Shown one piece after another: positions 32,483-39,792 of a DNA stretch of 40,118 nt. Made by a program: the position numbers and the translations under genes. Origin of the DNA: Oscillospiraceae bacterium (GTDB taxonomy: Bacteria > Bacillota > Clostridia > Oscillospirales > Ruminococcaceae). The stretch spans positions 1-40,118 of the forward strand of contig JAFZGF010000071.1 of assembly GCA_017555565.1 (NCBI GenBank), written 5' to 3'. Numbering within the stretch: the first letter of the stretch is position 1; each line of letters opens with the position of its first letter. The notes beneath the pieces were generated by a model. It was not told the DNA's origin, did not search any database, and saw only the letters and a program-made list of their open reading frames with translations.

Positions 32483-33193
32483 ATGAAAAGATTTATATCT
32501 ATATTGATTTCTGCTGTGCTTATGCTGTCATTGGTTGCCTGCGGCAGTTCTGGCACTACAGAGGGCGGCAGTGATAACGTTGTTGAAAAAATTAAAAAAC
32601 AGCCTGTACGCAGTGAACTGTATGATGAAAACGGTACTATTCTGGCAGATATTTCATATGAATATGATGCAGATGGCAGAATAATTTCCAACACGACCAG
32701 CTGGAACTACGGTTTTGGTGAAGGCAGTGAAGCAGATGCCTATACATACGATGATAACGGTAACATGCTTACACTGACAAAAAGTTACAGCTATTCTGAC
32801 TACCCAACTGTGAAAAAATACATCTACGAAGACGGAAAGCTGGTTAAAGAAACATTCAGCGATGACGAAAGCTACGGCACAAAATATGTGTATGGCGCTG
32901 ACGGAAAAATTTCTGAAAGCTACAGTTTCAACGGTGACGATGAGACTTTGTGGCAGACCTACAGCTACACTGACAACACTATGGTTCAGACAGAAGAATG
33001 GGACGGCTGGACATTTGTATACACAACATTTTACAATGACAATGGTGATATTGAAAAATGGGAATACAAGTGCAATGGCGAAGTAATGATAACACATAAC
33101 TACAGCTATGACGCCGATGGAAATCTGACAAAGCAGGATGTTTCAATTGAAAGCTGGAAAATGGAAGGCTATGTACTTCACTATTACGAATAA
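32483..33193 (+). CDS. Lipoprotein with RHS/YD-like repeats
   Basis: This 236-residue secreted protein has a lipoprotein signal with lipobox LVAC (Cys near residue 20) and a Gly/Ser linker. The rest consists of about six to seven degenerate repeats of roughly 25-30 residues with a Y-x-Y-D-x-x-G-x core, for example YDENGTIL, YEYDADGRII, YTYDDNGNML, YVYGADGKIS and YSYDADGNLT. That pattern resembles YD/RHS beta-repeats, which form extended or shell-like structures in much larger proteins. The function of such short free-standing lipoproteins is unknown. No toxin domain is attached. I start at MKRFIS after GGTG, four codons inside the frame. Confidence 0.8.
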   Translation: MKRFISILISAVLMLSLVACGSSGTTEGGSDNVVEKIKKQPVRSELYDENGTILADISYEYDADGRIISNTTSWNYGFGEGSEADAYTYDDNGNMLTLTKSYSYSDYPTVKKYIYEDGKLVKETFSDDESYGTKYVYGADGKISESYSFNGDDETLWQTYSYTDNTMVQTEEWDGWTFVYTTFYNDNGDIEKWEYKCNGEVMITHNYSYDADGNLTKQDVSIESWKMEGYVLHYYE

Positions 33194-33197
33194 ATAT

Positions 33198-33230
33198 ATA
33201 CAGGGTACAAGTTTGTACCCTGTATTTTTT
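33198..33230 (+). terminator. Terminator after the YD-repeat-like lipoprotein
   Basis: A 13-bp stem ATACAGGGTACAA/TTGTACCCTGTAT with a two-base nominal loop is followed by TTTTT. Confidence 0.9.
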
Positions 33231-33273
33231 GTAATATTACAATTTTGTTATATTTTGTGTGCTATTTTTCTAT

Positions 33274-33301
33274 TTTAACCAATATATATTTATGATAGAA
33301 T
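33274..33301 (+). promoter_or_regulatory. Candidate promoter of the orphan substrate-binding protein
   Basis: TTTAAC, 16 bases, TAGAAT, 35 bases before the proposed TTG start. The match is modest. Confidence 0.4.
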
Positions 33302-33336
33302 ATTTGATGTAAAAATATGTTTAAAAGGTGAGTATT

Positions 33337-34863
33337 TTGAAAAAATTATTTACATTTATATATACCTTATGCCTGTGCGCAATTGTTACAGGCTGTTCTT
33401 CAGCAGGTGGTATTTCCACATTTACAGTTGCTGTAGAAAAAATGCCGTCAAACTTTGACCCACAGATAACCAATGACAGCCGGGCTATTATGGTACTGAC
33501 AAATGTTTTTGACGGGTTGTTTGAAAAGCGCGATGGACAGATAGTAAAAAACATTGCCGAAAACTGTGAAATATCCGCAGACGGCAGAACATACACAATT
33601 ACAATAAAACAGGGCAACCTTTATCATTACAAGGGCGACAAAGAGCGCAGGGATGTTTTTGAAGGTATGGAAGTAAAGGCCGAAGATTTTGTCTTTGCTA
33701 TAAACCGTATACTCGACCCCAAAACACATTCACCATATTATGATGATTTTTTCAATGTGGAAAGTGCAGTTGCTACCGGTGACTACAGCCTGGTAATTAA
33801 GCTGAAAAAGGCTGATTTCAACTTTACCGAAAAACTGTGTATGCCTGCCGCCTACCCTTGCAGTGTAAAATTTTTTAACACCTGCGGTGGGGCCTATGGG
33901 CTGAGTGTAGAAAATATGCTGTGCAACGGGCCATTCAAGCTGAACTACCTTGATACAGAAAATGGTAACGCCACAATTGTAAGCACAAGAGAAGATGATG
34001 GCGATAAACTGAGCCGTATCAGACTGGTGCAGGTTGATGCAGGCAGCCAGGCAGAAAAATATCTTGCAGATGAAATAAGCGGGTTCTTTACATACTCTAC
34101 ACAGGATGTATCTTATGAAGATACCCAGACAATGGAGTATGAAAGTGCGAACATCAGTCTGGTTTTCAATATGAACAAGACAATGTTTGCCAATGAAAAC
34201 ATAAGAAAGGCCCTTGGCTGGTATGCCTACGGTTTTGAAAACAGCGGTGCAAATAAAAATGCAGTAGCTGTACACACATCTATTTTCCCTGGAACAATTA
34301 CATTGGCAGGTGAATATATCACTAAGCTTTACACCCCATCTGTACCTGCATATATCAGTGTAAACCCAAAAGAAATGATGAACAGCGGTCTGGCACAGCT
34401 GGGTAAAACAAAGATGGATGCCTGCAGTATACTGATGCCAAGCGACAGCATTTACACACTGATTTTTGAAAATATAAATCAGCTGTGGCAGAAAAATCTG
34501 GGGCAGTTTTTTACTATTGAATACCTGCCGGTTTCACAGATCAAAGAGCGAATTGCCAAAGGTGAATTTGATATGGCTTTTCTGCCGGTAAGTCCTGAAA
34601 ATGATACTGTGTATGGTATTCTGGACAGCTTTACTACCTTTGATACAGACGTGGCAAACTATACCGCATCGGCCAAAGCCAACACAAACCAGGCAAACGC
34701 CCTGGCTGACATTAAAAAAGCGGCAAATATTGTAAACGAGAAAGCTATGATAATACCTATGGGTAGTGAAAAGACTGTTTTTTACTATAGAGATTATTTC
34801 CACAATATTTATATAGACCCGTTTACAAGTATCATAAATCTGAAATATACAACTGTAAAATAG
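33337..34863 (+). CDS. ABC transporter substrate-binding lipoprotein, family 5 (peptide type)
   Basis: The 508-residue lipoprotein has a lipobox ending TGC and the SBP-5 fold pattern: FTVAVEKMPSNFDPQ, the DGLFE segment, AENCEISADGRTYTITI, and VKAEDFVFAINRILDP. Family members bind oligopeptides, nickel or sugars outside the membrane. No permease or ATPase gene is next to it, so it must pair with a transporter elsewhere or act as a receptor. I start at TTG because AAGGTG is six bases upstream and MKKLF is a normal lipoprotein opening; a GTG three codons earlier overlaps the ribosome site. Confidence 0.9.
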   Translation: MKKLFTFIYTLCLCAIVTGCSSAGGISTFTVAVEKMPSNFDPQITNDSRAIMVLTNVFDGLFEKRDGQIVKNIAENCEISADGRTYTITIKQGNLYHYKGDKERRDVFEGMEVKAEDFVFAINRILDPKTHSPYYDDFFNVESAVATGDYSLVIKLKKADFNFTEKLCMPAAYPCSVKFFNTCGGAYGLSVENMLCNGPFKLNYLDTENGNATIVSTREDDGDKLSRIRLVQVDAGSQAEKYLADEISGFFTYSTQDVSYEDTQTMEYESANISLVFNMNKTMFANENIRKALGWYAYGFENSGANKNAVAVHTSIFPGTITLAGEYITKLYTPSVPAYISVNPKEMMNSGLAQLGKTKMDACSILMPSDSIYTLIFENINQLWQKNLGQFFTIEYLPVSQIKERIAKGEFDMAFLPVSPENDTVYGILDSFTTFDTDVANYTASAKANTNQANALADIKKAANIVNEKAMIIPMGSEKTVFYYRDYFHNIYIDPFTSIINLKYTTVK

Positions 34864-34865
34864 AT

Positions 34866-34891
34866 AAAAACCTCCCTTTCGGGAGGTTTTT
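34866..34891. terminator. Bidirectional terminator between the SBP gene and the PadR operon
   Basis: An 11-bp stem AAAAACCTCCC/GGGAGGTTTTT with loop TTTC between convergent genes, followed by ATTTTATTTTT on the plus strand. Confidence 0.93.
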
Positions 34892-34894
34892 ATT

Positions 34895-35533
34895 TTATTT
34901 TTCCCAAGGTACATACTCTGCTTGGGCAAGTATTTTACCTACAGCCTGCCTGTGCCGTTCTATTACTCTTTCCTGTGGAAAAGTAACCTTGGCTATTACA
35001 TTTGGATAGCACAGCACATACAGTTTTTCCCATTGGTCATAGCCGTCTTTGCTATGATACGCCTTATCTGCACCCCATTCGGATGCATCAATTTCTATAA
35101 GATTATGTTCAAACTCCGGATATTTTTCTATAACCTTTTCACCGTATATTTTTGCATCAGATAGGTCCAGACTTTCAAATACAATTTGTAAAACCTCGTC
35201 ATATTTGTCTTCCCGCGGAAAAACAAGCTGGCATCTCAACTGCGCACCACCTACGTTTGATTGAGTAGTTGTTGAGCAGTTATACAGCCCTTTTGCCGTT
35301 TTGTATTCGTATGTGTAATAGTTTCCCTCTTTAAGATTATCATAAAAATCTTCCAGGGTAAGAGCAAAATATTTTTCATATGGTATGAAATCGTCCTGCG
35401 GAGTGAGTTCAAGCACCTCACCTGAAGGTAGGCCTATTTTTTCCGGAAAGAAATTCACCATAACCACCATAACCGGCACTATAAGCAACAGTAATATAGG
35501 TATTGGAATATCCCATTTTCTATCATCAAACAT
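34895..35533 (-). CDS. Membrane-anchored protein with extracytoplasmic domain, last gene of the PadR/DUF2812 operon
   Basis: I do not recognise a named family. The 212-residue protein has a short N-terminus, one transmembrane helix (about residues 10-27) and a mixed alpha/beta outside domain. That domain looks homologous to residues about 310-468 of the neighbouring DUF2812 fusion: both have a W-x-A-D-K-x-Y motif, then a (V/L)-C-(W/Y)-x-N strand and an ending with (V/I)G-(K/E)-(I/M). AAAGGAG precedes the ATG, 11 bases after the upstream stop. It may bind a ligand or partner outside the cell. Confidence 0.75.
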   Translation of the reverse strand: MFDDRKWDIPIPILLLLIVPVMVVMVNFFPEKIGLPSGEVLELTPQDDFIPYEKYFALTLEDFYDNLKEGNYYTYEYKTAKGLYNCSTTTQSNVGGAQLRCQLVFPREDKYDEVLQIVFESLDLSDAKIYGEKVIEKYPEFEHNLIEIDASEWGADKAYHSKDGYDQWEKLYVLCYPNVIAKVTFPQERVIERHRQAVGKILAQAEYVPWEK

Positions 35534-35544
35534 ACTGCTCTCCT

Positions 35545-36951
35545 TTAGAAATTCATCATTTTTTCGCCTATAACAGCTTTCTGACTGTCAGTCAGTTCAC
35601 CACAGTTGTAAAAACGCATTTCTACAATTTTATTGTCCCAGCAGACAAGCCATTTGTTCTGGTATTCATTTTCATAAAATACTCTGTACACTTTGTCAGC
35701 TTTCCAGGCTGAATCTGTCTGCTCTACCAGCTTTGCTTTATATTCTTCCGGTATGTTTTTGTCTTTACTGTCGTCTATGTTGTAAAAAATATCGTCAAAA
35801 CACATATCATAAACAGGGTTGAATTTAACTTCTGTTATTTCATATATCAGTTCAGATACACCCTGTCGGTTTACAGTGGCATCCTGGTGAACTTCGGTCA
35901 CAGACAGCATAATTGAACCTGACGCTCTGTTGCGTACTGAATAATCGGTGTAATCTGTCTGCATAAAGTCTTCTATACGCAGTGGCACTTCATCATCGTA
36001 AATATCAAATTCGAATCCTTGCGGTGTGGTATAACTGCCTACCGGCTTTGAGTCTTTTGGGCTGGTTGGCAGGTCGTAATTTACCGCCGCCCATACCAGA
36101 ATAAACACCATAAAAATCGTAACAGCAATTATTGTGCCGAAAGTAAGTGCCATATTCAGATGTCGGGATACATTTTTCTTTCTTAAAAATTCTTTAAGAT
36201 AAAATGCCGCTACACCGCTGCCACCAAATATCACAAATATTGTTATCAGCAACCAAGGTGAAATAATGCCCAATGACATAACTGCATATATCACCAACAT
36301 AATCAGCATAACTGCTAGCACTACCGTCTGAAACAGTTTTGCAGTTTTGCCAGATGGTATAGACAACCCTTCTTCTGCCAGCTGTATTGCCTTTTTGCGC
36401 CATATATAATACTGCCCCAGCTCCACGGCAGAAATCAGAAACAGCATTATATATGAAAAAGATATAAAGAAATCAGAATGCGAAGACAATACACTGACCG
36501 GCGAAGTGATGAATTTTGCTACATTCATACATAAAATCATCAATGACACGACTATCATCAGCAGTGAAGATGGGATAAAATTCTTTTTCATCGCTTTGTG
36601 TATAGTGTCTATCTGCACCATAGGGTCTGTTTCGATTGGGATTGGATCTTCGTTTTCGTTGTAGAAAATCTGCATCTGTGCCATTGATGCCGCAGGTTTC
36701 CACCCTGCTGACTGACAGAATTCGTTGAAAGCCTGCAGTTCTTCTGTAGGGTGCGGGTCAAACTCTGATGCCTGTGGGAAATATGTAACGGCAAATTTCA
36801 GCTTTTTAGGCTCTGTACGTCTATAAATCCAATATCTGTTGGTGGACTGTTCCAGCATCCAGCCATCAGCTGCCATCTTTTCCATATGGGCGGTTATTCC
36901 GTCAAAGTCAAAGAATGAAAACATTTTAAACTGGCGTTTTGTGTTTTTCAT
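35545..36951 (-). CDS. DUF2812 membrane protein fused to an extracytoplasmic domain
   Basis: The 468-residue protein has an N-terminal DUF2812 domain (about 1-105: KMFSFFDFDGITAHMEKMA, DGWMLEQ, FNEFCQSAGW), then two pairs of hydrophobic segments (about 125-185 and 210-295), and an outside domain from about 305 to the end. DUF2812 proteins are regularly next to PadR-type regulators in Firmicutes; their role is unknown. The first half corresponds to the next gene upstream, the second half to the gene downstream, so it looks like a natural fusion of the two. AGGAGG lies before the ATG. Confidence 0.82.
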   Translation of the reverse strand: MKNTKRQFKMFSFFDFDGITAHMEKMAADGWMLEQSTNRYWIYRRTEPKKLKFAVTYFPQASEFDPHPTEELQAFNEFCQSAGWKPAASMAQMQIFYNENEDPIPIETDPMVQIDTIHKAMKKNFIPSSLLMIVVSLMILCMNVAKFITSPVSVLSSHSDFFISFSYIMLFLISAVELGQYYIWRKKAIQLAEEGLSIPSGKTAKLFQTVVLAVMLIMLVIYAVMSLGIISPWLLITIFVIFGGSGVAAFYLKEFLRKKNVSRHLNMALTFGTIIAVTIFMVFILVWAAVNYDLPTSPKDSKPVGSYTTPQGFEFDIYDDEVPLRIEDFMQTDYTDYSVRNRASGSIMLSVTEVHQDATVNRQGVSELIYEITEVKFNPVYDMCFDDIFYNIDDSKDKNIPEEYKAKLVEQTDSAWKADKVYRVFYENEYQNKWLVCWDNKIVEMRFYNCGELTDSQKAVIGEKMMNF

Positions 36952-36989
36952 AGTTATACCTCCTTTTCCTCTGCTTATTTATCTCTGAA

Positions 36990-37682
36990 TTATTCTTCTT
37001 TCAAAATGTGGTATGCCATAAATGCAATTAATCCTACACCGATTATCTCCATTTCAATAACCAGCCACATCAGCAATATAACAGATAATATGGGCTGAAC
37101 ATACATTACAATCCATGGGGTTTTTGTTTTATGGATAACATCATATTCCTGGGCCAGCTTTTTGGCTTTAATATACCATTTTATATACCATATAATTTCT
37201 ATAGCTGTAATCATATAAAAACTTATAATCACTATATTAAAAAGGCTGATATCAAAAAATGACCTTTGCCATAGCCATAGAACCACTAAAAATGATTTTT
37301 GTGGCAGGTAGCTGTGTATCATAGTATGATGAACCACCTCTACCATAGAAACAGCATCTGTTTCCAATGGCGTCGCATCTGGATTTTCCGTAATGAAAAT
37401 CATCATTTTTCTGTCATTAGTCAGCAAGTGCCAACCTGCAGACTGCCGTATTTCAAGATATACATCACTTTTGTACGGTTGCCAGTCATTGTCCTTGTTG
37501 GCATCGGCAAAAAATGTTATATCATATTTGAAAAACTTTTTGTCTGTTTTTATAAATTTATAGGCTATTCCGCTTTTGGATTTTAAAATCCATCCTTTTG
37601 TGGCCATCTTGTTCAGATACTCTATTATGCCGCTGCAGTCATAATCAGCAAAAAATCTGAAAGATATCCTGGTATCAAACAT
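36990..37682 (-). CDS. DUF2812 membrane protein
   Basis: This 230-residue protein has an N-terminal cytosolic DUF2812 domain (about 1-110: ISFRFFADYDCSGIIEYLNK, TKGWILKS, IRQSAGWHLL, PLETDAVSMVEVVH) followed by two pairs of transmembrane segments. It lacks the outside domain of the next gene. It begins two bases after the padR stop, with AAAGGGG as ribosome site, so it is the second gene of the operon. Function is unknown. Confidence 0.85.
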   Translation of the reverse strand: MFDTRISFRFFADYDCSGIIEYLNKMATKGWILKSKSGIAYKFIKTDKKFFKYDITFFADANKDNDWQPYKSDVYLEIRQSAGWHLLTNDRKMMIFITENPDATPLETDAVSMVEVVHHTMIHSYLPQKSFLVVLWLWQRSFFDISLFNIVIISFYMITAIEIIWYIKWYIKAKKLAQEYDVIHKTKTPWIVMYVQPILSVILLMWLVIEMEIIGVGLIAFMAYHILKEE

Positions 37683-37684
37683 AG

Positions 37685-37999
37685 CTATTCCCCTTTCATA
37701 AATTTCATATAATCTGTAGTCAGTTGCAAGAGACGATTATATTCTTTTTCCAAGGTTTGTTTGCCTTTTTCAGTAAGGATATAACTGCGTTTACGTCCTA
37801 TGATTTTGGTTTCCTTTGTCAGACCTTCGGCTGTGAATTGCTCCAACAGATTATATAGCGTACCAGGGCCTACATTTACACGACCGTCTGTCATCTTTTT
37901 TACCATTTCCATTATATCTATACCGCAACATTCTGTTTGCAAACACATAAGTATATAAAACATCTGTTCGGTCAGAGTCTGAAACTTTTCTCTTGGCAT
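37685..37999 (-). CDS. PadR-family transcriptional regulator
   Basis: The 104-residue protein is a short PadR regulator: winged helix with VNVGPGTLYNLLEQFTAEGL, wing IIGRKRSYILTEKGKQTL and a short C-terminal dimerisation helix. PadR proteins usually repress their own operon and are released by small molecules, often drugs or phenolics. It is the first gene of a four-gene operon with membrane proteins. AAGGTG precedes the ATG. Palindromic sites in its promoter are described separately. Confidence 0.93.
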   Translation of the reverse strand: MPREKFQTLTEQMFYILMCLQTECCGIDIMEMVKKMTDGRVNVGPGTLYNLLEQFTAEGLTKETKIIGRKRSYILTEKGKQTLEKEYNRLLQLTTDYMKFMKGE

Positions 38000-38017
38000 T
38001 TTATCACCTTTTCAGTT

Positions 38018-38031
38018 AATATCGAATATCG
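38018..38031 (-). promoter_or_regulatory. Secondary PadR-operator half sites
   Basis: Two overlapping tandem copies of AATATCG (AATATCGA at 38018-38025 and AATATCG at 38025-38031) lie between the -10 and the padR ATG. They repeat the arm of the palindrome inside the promoter spacer. Confidence 0.5.
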
Positions 38032-38045
38032 TTATTTCTATTTTC

Positions 38046-38074
38046 AGTATAATATCGATGTTCGATATTGTCAA
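38046..38074 (-). promoter_or_regulatory. padR operon promoter with operator in the spacer
   Basis: The minus strand reads TTGACA, 17 bases, TATACT. The spacer is almost entirely a palindrome, AATATCGA TGT TCGATATT (38051-38069 on the plus strand), with perfect 8-base arms. A bound dimer would occupy the face between -35 and -10, the same geometry as many one-component repressors. Confidence 0.82.
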
Positions 38075-38119
38075 TAGTCCCATACAATTTTCACAAATTA
38101 ATCATCAGTCACATCCCTC

Positions 38120-38278
38120 TGACGGGTGACGGAGCCGACCGCCGCCGGTGGCGGAGGAAGGAAGGCGGAGGAAGGGAAAGTTACAAGCGGACAAGAGGGG
38201 CTTCAGCCCGTCGCCGTACGCGCCGATAACTTTTCAGGGTCTGAGGTGTCACGAAGTGACGGAGGGAGAAACTTATCG
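38120..38278. repeat. GC-rich palindromic repeat island
   Basis: Within AT-rich intergenic DNA this stretch is strikingly GC-rich. It contains GGCGGAGGAAGG twice in tandem (38150-38161 and 38164-38175), GTGACGGAG twice (38126-38134 and 38256-38264), hairpin CCGCC/GGCGG, hairpin GGGCT/AGCCC, and a nested stem-loop in which CGATAACTTTTC (38224-38235) pairs imperfectly with GAGAAACTTATCG (38266-38278) around GTCAC-GAA-GTGAC. It resembles dispersed REP/MITE-like palindromes of Firmicutes. The small open frame across it (38126-38317) has no ribosome site and is not called. Bases 38279-38366 hold nothing else I can name. Confidence 0.6.
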
Positions 38279-38366
38279 TTTATTGAGTTTATCTTCTCTA
38301 TCTCTATCACTACATAACAGCTAACTTTATATTTAGCACACATTGTTAAAAAAAACACAAAAACAC

Positions 38367-38396
38367 TTGTATTTGTATGGCAGAATATGATATTAT
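38367..38396 (+). promoter_or_regulatory. Promoter of the M28 peptidase gene
   Basis: TTGTAT, 18 bases, TATTAT, 46 bases before the ATG. Confidence 0.55.
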
Positions 38397-38442
38397 GTAA
38401 ATATCTTTAAAAACGTATTTCATATAGAGGAGGAAAGATATT

Positions 38443-39711
38443 ATGAATACATATCAGTATGATTTAGTACAGCGTATGAGCTATGTAAGATGGGGCGGCA
38501 CTGACGAAGAACTGCAGACAGCCAAACTGCTTCAGGCTGAAATCGAAAAATTTGGCGGCGAAAGCACACTGGAAGAATTTGAAATTCCTGCATTCGAACT
38601 GGAAAAATGCAGTATGAAAGTTGTTGCACCATATGAAATGGAAATCGAAACAGTTCCATATGGCCTGTCCGGACAGCTGCCAGAAGGTGGCGTGGACCTG
38701 AAATTTATGTATGCACAGAACGGCGAAGAACAGGATTACTACGGTATCGACGATCTGTCTGACACAGTTGTTATGATCAACGAATTCAACTATGATGCAT
38801 ACAAACTGCTTTGCCAGAAAAATGCTGCAGCATTTATCGTTCTGCAGGGCAAATGGTACCAGGATAGCGAAAACTGGGACTTCCTGGAAAGAAACCTGCG
38901 TGCACATTTTGCAGAAAACGGCAAAATTCCTGGCTTTATGATCTGGGCAAAAGATGCAACTGAACTGGTTAGAAACCACGCTGAAGTTCTGCACCTTGAA
39001 CTGAGAGAAAAAGAAAAAATGAACAAATCCCACAACGTTGTTGCCACTATCAAAGGTACAGAAGATAACGGTGAATCTATCGTTATCACAGCTCACTATG
39101 ACAGCGTAAGAATCGGTACAGGTTCCTGGGATAATGCTACAGGTTCTGCTACAATTATGTACATCTACCAGCACTTCCTTAAAAACCCACCAAAACGTAC
39201 TCTGCGTTTTGTATGGTGCGGCAGTGAAGAACAGGGCCTGTTCGGTTCTAAAGCATATGTAGAGCAGCATCCTGACCTTGTTGCAAACGAAATCAAAATG
39301 TGCTTCAACTTTGATATGTGCGGTACAGTTCTTGGCCCTAACAGCGTATTTGTAACAGGTGGCGAAAACCTGAAAGCATTTGCTGAACAGTACAACAGAG
39401 AAATCGGTAAGAGCGTTGCTATCAGACACGGTGTTCATTCTTCTGACTCTTCCCCATTTGCTGACAAAGGCGTGCCTTCCCTTGGTCTGTCCCGCGGCAG
39501 CAGAACAGCAGACATCCACACAAGAATGGACCTGATGTTCCCTCTGTCAGCTGAACAGCTGGTTAAAGACGGTGAATGGGCAATCGGCTTTATCAGCCGT
39601 GCTGCAAACGCAGTAAGACTGCCAGTTGACCCAGGTATGCCAGATGATATGAAGAAACAGCTGGACAAATACTTTGCAAGAGACAAAGTTCCTTTCAAAA
39701 AAGAAAAATAA
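38443..39711 (+). CDS. M28-family zinc aminopeptidase
   Basis: The 422-residue metallopeptidase has the full M28 ligand set: H218 (ITAHYDS), bridging D230 (GSWDNATGSA), catalytic E262 with E263 (CGSEEQGLFGS), D291 (NFDMCGT) and H359 (ADIHTRMD). A PA-like insert (about 65-180) precedes the catalytic domain. There is no signal peptide, so it is probably cytosolic, unlike many M28 enzymes. AGGAGG lies eight bases before the ATG. Codon use is regular (many AAA, GAA, CTG), suggesting good expression. Confidence 0.92.
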   Translation: MNTYQYDLVQRMSYVRWGGTDEELQTAKLLQAEIEKFGGESTLEEFEIPAFELEKCSMKVVAPYEMEIETVPYGLSGQLPEGGVDLKFMYAQNGEEQDYYGIDDLSDTVVMINEFNYDAYKLLCQKNAAAFIVLQGKWYQDSENWDFLERNLRAHFAENGKIPGFMIWAKDATELVRNHAEVLHLELREKEKMNKSHNVVATIKGTEDNGESIVITAHYDSVRIGTGSWDNATGSATIMYIYQHFLKNPPKRTLRFVWCGSEEQGLFGSKAYVEQHPDLVANEIKMCFNFDMCGTVLGPNSVFVTGGENLKAFAEQYNREIGKSVAIRHGVHSSDSSPFADKGVPSLGLSRGSRTADIHTRMDLMFPLSAEQLVKDGEWAIGFISRAANAVRLPVDPGMPDDMKKQLDKYFARDKVPFKKEK

Positions 39712-39723
39712 TCTGATATAAAC

Positions 39724-39755
39724 AAAACGGACTGCTTTACCGCAGTCCGTTTTTT
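39724..39755 (+). terminator. Terminator after the M28 peptidase
   Basis: A 12-bp stem AAAACGGACTGC/GCAGTCCGTTTT with a 6-base loop followed by TT. The extended -10 of the next gene begins two bases later. Confidence 0.9.
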
Positions 39756-39756
39756 A

Positions 39757-39765
39757 TGCTATACT
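39757..39765 (+). promoter_or_regulatory. Extended -10 promoter of the VOC protein gene
   Basis: TGC TATACT provides an extended -10; any -35 (TTACCG, 17 bases upstream) would lie inside the preceding terminator hairpin. The ATG is 27 bases later. Confidence 0.5.
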
Positions 39766-39792
39766 GAAATAAAAATATTTGGAGATATGAAT

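Noticed and set aside
38126..38317. A 63-codon open frame across the GC-rich repeat island
   Set aside because: No ribosome site, low-complexity Gly/Glu sequence created by purine-rich repeats, and no family resemblance.
38464..39519. A 351-codon open frame antisense to the M28 peptidase
   Set aside because: Same antisense-shadow composition; the sense strand encodes all metal ligands and has promoter, ribosome site and terminator.
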